Shown here piece after piece: positions 10,648-19,600 of a DNA stretch of 35,000 nt (its first letter is position 1; each line of letters begins with the position of its first letter). The DNA is from Symbiodinium natans (taxonomy: Eukaryota; Sar; Dinophyceae; Suessiales; Symbiodiniaceae): assembly GCA_905221605.1 (NCBI GenBank), contig CAJNDS010000213.1, forward strand, positions 160,712 through 195,711. Direction: 5' to 3'. A program made the position numbers and the translations under genes. A model generated the notes under the pieces. The model saw only the letters and a list, made by a program, of their open reading frames with translations, searched no databases and was not told the origin of the DNA.

Positions 10648-13600
10648 TATATATAATTATATAAGACCATGTATATATACATATATACCTTGCTTGATCG
10701 ATGTATGTATTTCTGCAACTTTCTAACCCCTAAAAGAAAATACTGGGTGGGCACTGGGCACACGGCATACTGAAGCCCGTAAGATGTGGGTTGGCAAGCC
10801 CTAAGCCTTAAAAGGAAGAAGATTTCGGGTGGGCAAACCCTAAACCCCAAAAGAAGATGCTTGGTGGGCAAACCCTAAACTCCAAAAGAAGATGTTAGCT
10901 GGGCAAATATTGTAACCATACTTATGGGTAGCCATGAACCTCCAAGTATACAGCCCTTAAACCTTAAACTCCAAGCCCGATGAGCCCTAGACTCTTGGGG
11001 TTCTTGAGGGCTTCGGGTTTCAGATCTTTAGCCGTTTTAGGCTTAGTGGCTTTCTTGCTAAGGCAACTTTCGGCCAAAAAGGAAAAAGCAAGATTGAGGT
11101 GGGGGGCCTTTCGGGGTTTGCCATTACAAAAAGTACGAAGCTCTTTGAGACGCGCGACCAGAAGCTCACCTGCGCGGCGAACTTGGCGGCGCGGGGCTTT
11201 CCCGCGCCCAACTCGTTGCTGACTCGGGTGTTCCTGAGCTCTCGGGGGGGGGGGGGGGGAGTTTAGGGGTTGAAGGGTTCAGGAGTCATCCCCGAAACAT
11301 CCAATCCGGGAGGTGCTGGGAAGTTTCGGAGGTAGGGTTTAGGGTTTAGGGTTTAGGGTTTAGGGTTTAAGGTTTAGGGTTTAGGGTTTAGGGTTTAGGG
11401 TTTAGGAGCGTAGGGACCAGAAATCCCAAACCATGACGAGGCTCGCTGCCATGCCCCAGCTGAGGGGCGGCATGAAACCTCCAGGGGGTTTGGGGGGTTT
11501 AGGGTTTAGGGTTTAGGGTTTAGGGTTTAGGGTTTAGGGTTTAGGGTTTAGGGTTTACGGTGTAGGGTGTAGGGTTTAGGGTGTAGGGTGTGTCAGGCTT
11601 GAGGGTTCAGGGCTCTAGGGGGTTGATGTTGGGGGTTTAGGGCTTGATGTTTAGGGTTTAAGGGGTTTTGGGTGTTTAGGGGGTTTAGGGTCTGAGGTTC
11701 GGGGCTCGTAGAGTTTTTTGGGGGTGGGTTGGGGGGTTTCTGGGTTTGGGGGGTTTCCACAGGGTGCTTAGGGGATTGCGTATAGGGTTCGTCTGGTGTT
11801 TTGGCTTGGGGCATATCGGATTATGGGGCGTCATTCGGGTGGAGGCAGAGCTCCATGCTCTCGAGGGTTTAGGGTTTAGGGTTTAGGGTTTGGGGTTTAG
11901 GGTTTAGGGCTTGGGGGTTGGCGGCTGGGCACCATCGGAAGCATGTACCTCCGTGGACGACAGAACCGACAAGTCTAGCTTCTTTTCTGTACGCTTTGCA
12001 GCTTCTGGTAGAGATCCCAAAACCTTGCAAAGCCTAAAGCCTAAAGCCTAAAGCCTAAAGCCTAAAGCCTAAAGCCTAAAGCCTAAAGCCTAAAGCCTAA
12101 AGCCTAAACCCTAAACCCTAAACCCTAAACCCTAAACCCTAAACCGAATCATGGCTCAAGGAGCTGGCTTCCCCAGCCTTCCCCTGAACCACAAAAAGAG
12201 GATGACCCTACACTCGATGTGGAAACTCCCTAAACACAAAACTCGAAAGGCCCTAAACCCTAAACCCTAAACCCTAAACCCTAAACCCTAAACCCTAAAC
12301 CCTAAACCCTAAACCCTAAACCCTACACCCTAAACCCTAAACCCTAAACCCTAACACAAATCGGACGCCCTCCAGGAGGTCTTTCGGAGTTCCTCCGAGC
12401 AGCAGACCGCGCAGGTGTTGGAAAAGATCGCCATGGCAGTGAGGCTCACCTCTCCAGTGAACCCAACACCTCTTAAGTGAGGAACCCTAAACTTACACCC
12501 TAAACCCTAGGCCCTAAACCCTAAACCCTAAACCCTAAACCCTAAACCCAATAGGGGCCTTAATTCCTGCGGTAAGCGTTCTTGCAACGCAAGGGGTTCC
12601 CCGCAAGCCTTTGAAAAGGGGATGAGGACTCAGGAATGGCCAGCCCTAAGGACGCGACGCCCTAGGGTTTAGGGTTTAGGGTTTAGGGTTTAGGGTTTAG
12701 GGTTTAGGGTTTAGGGTCTAGGGTTTAGGGTTTAGGGTTTAGGGCAAGCCCTGAGGTCTTCGGCGCAACTCGACTTGGAAATTGTCCGAGTTGCGCTTGT
12801 ATTTAAGACCCTTCGAAAAGTGGTTTGTGAAGAATAGCTTGCCTCATAAGGAATGAAACCGCAGCTTTAACAAGCTACCCCGAAGCACAACCCAGCTAGC
12901 AGCCAAACTGCCGCAACCTCTTGGGGCTTAAACCCCCCCACACCTAAACCCTAAACCCTAAACCCTAAACCCTAAACCCTAAACCCTAAACCCTAAACCT
13001 TAAACCCTAAACCCTGCCTCTGCATCGGGCAAGGTGCCCGACATCAAAACGATGATTTCAGAGGCCCACCATTCCTGGGAAGGTTCGAGGGATTAGGGTT
13101 TAGGGTTTAGGGTTTAGGGTTTAGGGCTTAGGGCTTAGGGTTTAGGGTTTAGGGTTTAGGGTTCAGGGTTTAGGGTTTAGGGTTTCGGTCTTCGGGACCC
13201 TGATTACCTCCTTACCTGTAGTCTCGTGCTAGGAGGGGGTGGTTCTGCGACTGAGGATACAACCCCTGCTTTTCGGGAATAGACTCACTTGGGGGAGTTT
13301 TACGAAAATAGGGAGCCTCTAAAGTGGACCCCAATTAGAAGGATCCCCGTATACTAGGGACCCCCCAATGAGGTACCAAAGGCTTCAGGGGCTTAAATGG
13401 GGCGTATCGGGACCTTCCTTGCCCCAAGCTCTTGACTGACCCTCATCCTTCTTGACCTCCCTGAACTCTAGATGCCGCGGCACCGAGATCATCAGGAAGT
13501 TGGGAACGGCCAGCTTCAGGAAAGGCGACCATGCAGAGAAAGCGGACCTTGAGAAGCCTCTCAGGGGCACTGTACAGTGCAGTTGAGAGCTTCGCAGCTT

Positions 13601-16600
13601 CAGGCGTGCTGGGCTTCAGGGATCCTCTCATCTACTAGGTTGCTGCTTAAGAACCCCAAAGAATGAACGATGATCATCCCTACATTACCCTAAAGGAACA
13701 ACTTTGTTTCTGGGGGGGCTTCTCCAGCAATTCCTAGTCATTGCTGTGGGGGGGGATCCTGTGCCTTGCCAGGAGTTCGGCAGGGCCGTGCGCAGGGAGC
13801 CGGTGGTCCGGAAGATCATCCACAGCGCCAAGGCGCCGTTGCTCAGGGACGTGGCGATGGCCGCGCCGATGAATCCTAGCTTCCTGGGCTGATACCGGGC
13901 TCTTGAAAGGAGGGAGGGAGGCGCGGCGCGGGGGGGGTGGGGGGTATTGTTAATCTGGGACAGCCTTTTTTGTTTTGTTTTTTTTGGGGGGGGGTCTCTG
14001 GGGCTCACCTGGGTGTTTTAGGCTGTTCGTGGTTTGGGGCAGCGCCTGGGGTGCATTTCAAAGAGGCAAAGGATGGACCAGCGTCCAGCAGAGGGGAAGG
14101 TACACGGCGGCCAGGAGAAGCCCACCCGTTGCCTGCACGCTAAGCCCTAAACCCTAAACCCTAAAACCCTAAAACCCTAAAGCCCTAAAACCCTAAAACC
14201 CTAAAACCCTAAAACCCTAAAACCCTAAAACCCTAAAACCCTAAGACCCTAAACCCTAAAACCCTAAACCCTAAACCCTAAACGCTAAACCCACCCGTTG
14301 CCTGCACGCCCGTCATGCGCTGGGCCGCCAGCCAGTTCTGACAGCATTGCGTGACGAGGTAGCAGCACACACCTGGCTAGAATCAAGAGCAAACTGGGGA
14401 AATAAGAAGGGCGCCCTTTTGGGTTAAAAGGGGGGCTTACAAAGGGAAGGGAACCCAAACCCTAAACCCTAAACCCTAAACCCTAAACCCTAGACCCTAG
14501 ACCCTAGACCCTAACCCTACTCTGAGGTCCTAGCCTGGCAAGAGATATCTCAAGTATCTGGCGGCCAGGGCCGCCACCGCTTTCTCCTGCCCCACCGCCA
14601 GCAGGAGGGGCTCACTACACAGCCACAGCGCAGTGATGAGGCCCAGCATGACCAGGCCTAGTTCACGGTTGGGATAGCACCCTAAACCCTAAACCCCTAA
14701 ACCCCTAAACCCCTAAACCCCTAAAACCCCTAAACCCCTGAACCCCTAAACCCCTAAACCCCTAAACCCCTAAAACCCCTAAACCCTGAACCCCTAAACC
14801 CTTAAAAAACGCAAAATACTACCCCCCCCCCCCCCCCCACACTATGGCAAAGAGGCAGAGCAGAAAGCACCGCTGCAAGCTCAGGGAGACCTCCTCGAAG
14901 TTCCGGGCTCCGAAGGCTTGGCCAGTGGTCGTCTGCAGCGTCGTTGCGATCCCCACCAGGATGCCTGGCTGGGCCACAAGAAAGCTGCTGCTTAACTTCA
15001 CATTTGGGAAAATGTTTGGGGATTTGGAGATATGAATTCCCTACGTAACCCTAAACCCTAAACCCGAGACCCTGAACCCTAAACCCTAGGCCCTGAACCT
15101 TAAACCCTAGATCCTAAACCCTACAGGGTGACAGACGATACCCAGTTTCCCTCACAGCACGAAGACCAGGAAGGACAGTGCTGCTTGGAATGTTGAGGCA
15201 CCGATAACTTGGGTTTGCTTAGCAAAGGCTCCAAAAGAGCAATTTGAAAATTGAAAAATGCATAAACGAAAAGCAAAAGGCTTAAGCAAAAAGTGGGATT
15301 TTGACAGCGTCCACTTGGAATGAAATACCATGCTAGTCCACCATCTCTGTGAAAATTTCCAAATAAAGCTGAAAGGGGGGGGGAACTTTGCAAAGCCCGT
15401 CCAGCCACCCAGCCCCACATTCTGTGTTGCAGGATCGGGCGGGCGACGCTTTATAGAAGTTGTTGCGTTGCAAACCCCCCACACAAACAAACATACATAT
15501 ACACATATATGTGTCTTTTTGTTTTCGCTTCAATCGCAATAAGAATATGAATGAGTGTGTGGAAGCGTGTTGTGTCGAGCTTAGCATGCCGAGCTTTCCA
15601 CGATGTCTGAGGGCCCTGAAAGGCAGGGACAGGCGGCTGATCAGCGATCTTTAGCCTCTGCGGGTCTGGGACACTGGTCGCAAATTCGAAGAGTCAGTTT
15701 ACTGGGGGTTGCCATCTAAACCCAAAACCTTCTCAAAACTAGCCCATGCACCACAAGCCCCGCCATAGATTGCTGAGAGGAAGCTAAAAATTTACCGCAA
15801 GGTTCGCTGAACCCTAAGCCCTGTCAACCCTAAGGCCCAGTCGAAATCCCCAAGCCTGGGCCCGACAGCCTCATCCAACCCAAGCGAAAGAAGGTTCTTA
15901 GAGGGTTGGTATCTAAACCTTAAGCCTTTGAAAGTCAACTCAATCATACTGTCGGGTTGAGACACAACCTTCATCCAATAAAAACCTTGAACGTACCTGG
16001 GCCGTTAAACCCCGAAGCCCCAAACACCCAGCAGATAAACCCTACAGCGTCCGTTCAGGGCCCTAGAGGCACTCGACATCGTCGTCTTCACACAGAGCGC
16101 CGTGATGGCGCCTCAGGGCCTCAGGGCGCTCTGTAGGGCAAGCGCTGGGATAACGCTTTAGAGGGCGAGCGCTGGGATAGCGTGCCATGGCACACTACGA
16201 ACGCCAGCAGAAAAGTGGGGCCACAGATTTGCTGCAGCAGCAGGCACGCATGAACTCAACACCCTCGGCGCACACGGTCATGCAGCAGGAGACATCTCAA
16301 GCGCCAGCTTCAACTCATTGAAGGGCTCAAAAGTGCAAATTGCCAGTCGTTCTCCGAAATAGCAACAGGCGCCCGGCGCCTTCTGCTATTTCGGAGCTGG
16401 GCGCCCAGCTCCGAAATAGCAGCAGGCGCCGGGCGCGTTTAAGCAGAACACGCTTTCGAGCGAGAATCGCCAAACCAGCTTTTCGTCCTGAAACCGCCCC
16501 GCGCCGGGCCCTTATTTCGGAGCTGGGCGCCCAGCTCCGAAATAGCAGCATGGCGCGTGGCGCCTGTTGTTATTTCGCCCACAAATTTCAGAAATCCTCG

Positions 16601-19600
16601 ATTTGTTTGCTTAAGGCTCTGGCTGAACTTAGCTTGGGCACCCTTTGAGCCGCGTCCGTGGGGAGGCCAAAATTCAACTGACAGTGTTCCGTGGAACTGC
16701 TGTGCTGCAGACGCTCACAAGCAGGCACCAAGATTTCCAACCACCCACAGCGGTCTTTCAGTATTGCACTATAACAGTGCTCACACCCACTGCACTGTCA
16801 CAGCGCCCTTCACACTCACTGCGCTATTCCAGCGCTTTATATTACACTATCACAGTGCATTTACATCGTAGGCGCTATTGCAGCGGCTTCTGATGGCGTG
16901 TCCATGAAGAAGCCCAGCTTGCCTTTTTGGCCCTGAAAAAAGATGCTGGGTTTAGACGGTTTTTAGGTCTCAAGGATGTAGAGCAGGGCATTTAGGGTTT
17001 ACTTAGGGGGGGCGGGGTGTAATCCCCGAATACACGGCTCGGGTTTAAGGATTTAGGGCGAGGTTTTGGGTCTTACGGGTTTGCTCGGTGCTTCCTCCGA
17101 GCATTCTATGTCGGGCTTAGGGCACAAGGGCTTGAGAACCCCCACTATTAAACTGGCTCTTCGAATTTGCGACCAGTGTCCCAGACCCGCGGAGGCTAAA
17201 GGTCGCTGATCAGCCGCCTGTCCCTGCCTTTCAGGGCCCTCAGACATCGTGGAAAGCTCGGCATGCTGAGCTCGACACAACCTTCCACACACTCATTCAT
17301 ATTCTTATTACGATTGAAGCGAAAACAAAAAGATACAGATATGTGTGTATATATATATATATGCACGTATGTTTGTGTGGTGGGGGAGTTGCAACGCAGC
17401 AACTTCCTCAAAGCGTCGCCCCGTCCGACCCTGCACGCATTAACTTCCTTACAAAGCGTGGTCTGCCCGACCCTGCAACACATAACTTACTTTCTTAGGG
17501 CGTCGCTCGCCCGATCCTGCAACACATAACGTGGGCCTGGGCGGAAGGACGGGCTTTGGCAAAGTACCCCCCCCCCCTTTCAGCTTTATTTGGAAATTTT
17601 CACAGAGATGGTGGACAAGCATGTATTTTCATTCCAAGTGGACCCTATCAAAAATCCCACCGTTTGCTTAAGCCTTTTGCTTTTCGTTTATGCATTTTTC
17701 AATTTTCAAATTGCTCTTTTGGAGCCTTTGCTAAGCAAACCCAAGATAATTCCCCAACTCCCAAACCAGTGCAACTTTGTCATGCCCAAGAGCCTCAAAT
17801 CCGCAACGCAACCCTAAGCCGGCTTAGGGTTTTGGGTTTAGGGTTGAGGGTTTAGCTCAGTTTAGGGTTTAGGGTTTTGATGGTGGGATCGGGGGAGAGC
17901 AGTAACTGCGCAGCACACTTTTTGGCAGGTAAGGCTGAGCTCAAGGCATAGATGCAGCGGAACGCACATAGAGTTCGGCCCTCTTTTTGAGGGGGGGGTG
18001 TACTGGGCTCTAGACTCAAGGAGTAGGACTAGAGGAGATGTAGGGTTTAGGGTTTAGGGTTTAGGGCTTAGGGTTTAGGGTTTAGGGTTTAGGGTTTAGG
18101 GTTTCGGGTCCCTCGACAAAGCCAGGCGTCTGTATCCCGACACGTTCGCCAGGCTCACTGCCAGGCCAACAGCCGCCAACTCCTCCTCCCCAAGGCGGCC
18201 AACCTCAGGGTTTAGGGCTTCAAGGGTTTTGGGGGGTTTTGGGGTTTAGGGGTTTTGGGGGTTTAGGGTTTAGGATTTTGGGGTCTTAGATGCTGAGTTC
18301 ATAAGCCCCCCCCCCCCCCAAAAAAGCCCACACTTTCAGTTCTAGAGCGGATTACGTCTATTATCCCAAAGAGGTGTAAAGTGTACTCATTCCGCTACTG
18401 AGGGGTTGAGGGTTGTTCAGGCTTCATGTCAGTTTCAAGTTACGGGCGTAGGGTTGCTTGGGGCTGTTTAGGGCCTAGGTACTCAGGGGCTCAAGGCTGT
18501 TTAAGGTGTAGTTTGGGGGGGTGGAAGAGCTGAAGCTCAAAATAGCTCCCAAAAACCTTACATAAGAAGGCCTTTGGGTCCAAAAACCCTAGAATAATAG
18601 CCCTTAGAGCCTAAACCCTAAACCCTAAACCCTAAACCCCAAACCCTAAACCCTAAACCCTAAACCCTAAACCCTAAACCAAGGGTCAATCACCGTGGAG
18701 GTGGTGGCCATGAAGCGATTGGCTAAGAGCCCCAGGCAGATCGGTGCCGCGAGGCGCAGTTGATCCAAGGCCTCCTGAATTCAAGGGGTATACAACGTGG
18801 TAGGAAAGGTTCTAGAGTGGGGTTTAGGGTTTAGGGTTTAGGGTTTAGGGTTTAGGGTTTAGGGTTTAGGGTTTAGGGTTTAGGGTTTAGGGTTTAGGGT
18901 TTAGGGTTTAGGGTGTAGTGTTTAGGGTTTAGGGTTTAGGGTTTAGGGTTTAGGGTTTAGGGTTTAGGGTTTAGGGTTTAGGGTTTAGGGTTTAGGGTTT
19001 AGGGTTTAGGGTTTAGGGATGTTCCCCCTCATACTAACAGTCCTAAATGGGGATTATAGGTTCAACTATTGTAATCCCTACTGAGGACTGCTAGTATAAG
19101 GGGGAACATCCCAACTTATACAACTTGGTAGCCTAACAACCATATTCTATGATAAGGGCACCCTTTTTGGGGGGTTGGCCACTTCGTACGGGAACCTTGA
19201 ACCAACAAAAAAAGAAAAGGGAAGAGGGCGCGTGCCATTGGGCTTCCAAGTAAATGCCTTCGCAAGCCCTGAGCCCTAAACCCTAAACCCTAAACCCTAA
19301 ACCCTAAACCCTAAACCCTAAACCCTAAACCATTGCTGCGAACCCGGGGCTCCAACCCTGAGCCCTAAACCCTGCAGCCTGCCTCCCGTTAGGCTTTCGG
19401 GTTTAGCAGTATTTGGGCGCTCCAAGGGTTCTAAGGGTTTAGGGTTTAGGGTTTAGGGTTTAGGGTTTAGGGTTTAGGGTTTAGGGTTTGGGGTTTAGGG
19501 TTTAGGGTTTAGGGTTTAGGGGTTCAAGGGAATTTCGGTGACCCCTCTCAAGCCTTCATCCTCACCCCTAGCCCATTAAACAGTGGTTCTGAATATGGAA

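Larger units (their letters stand above)
11460..12412. other. MATE-1 introns 11 and 12 (around exon 12)
   Basis: TTTAGGG tracts 11498-11590 and 11865-11910, a CCCTAAA tract 12250-12352, and a mixed tract at 12033-12145. Nothing else recognised. Confidence 0.55.
15205..17748. mobile_element. Large fold-back (inverted-repeat) element in MATE-1 intron 3
   Basis: The left arm (about 15205-15715) and right arm (about 17138-17748) are reverse complements with good identity over most of their length. Examples: agcaaaggctccaaaagagc at 15220-15239 versus its complement near 17716-17735, and the block gatcagc…gggtctgggacactggtcgcaaattcgaa against 17165-17215. The right arm is about 100 bp longer because of extra copies of a 'cctgcaacacataact' unit. 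The interior (about 1.4 kb) carries palindromes and hairpins but no transposase-like ORF. Likely a non-autonomous fold-back transposon or an inverted duplication; clear target duplications were not seen. Confidence 0.78.
14965..18130. other. MATE-1 intron 3
   Basis: A 3.2-kb intron holding a telomere-like tract 15048-15123, the fold-back element, and TTTAGGG tracts 17826-17878 and 18040-18106. No further MATE exon is needed here, because exons 3 and 4 join directly in phase. Confidence 0.7.

Noticed and set aside
10392-10871. 159-codon minus-strand ORF
   Set aside because: Made of the GATA microsatellite (Ser-Ile-Tyr-Leu repeats) and short intronic repeats; no family similarity and not needed by the MATE-1 model.
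13685-14008. 107-codon minus-strand ORF as a stand-alone gene
   Set aside because: Only 13765-13883 is coding (MATE-1 exon 8); the rest is intron read-through.
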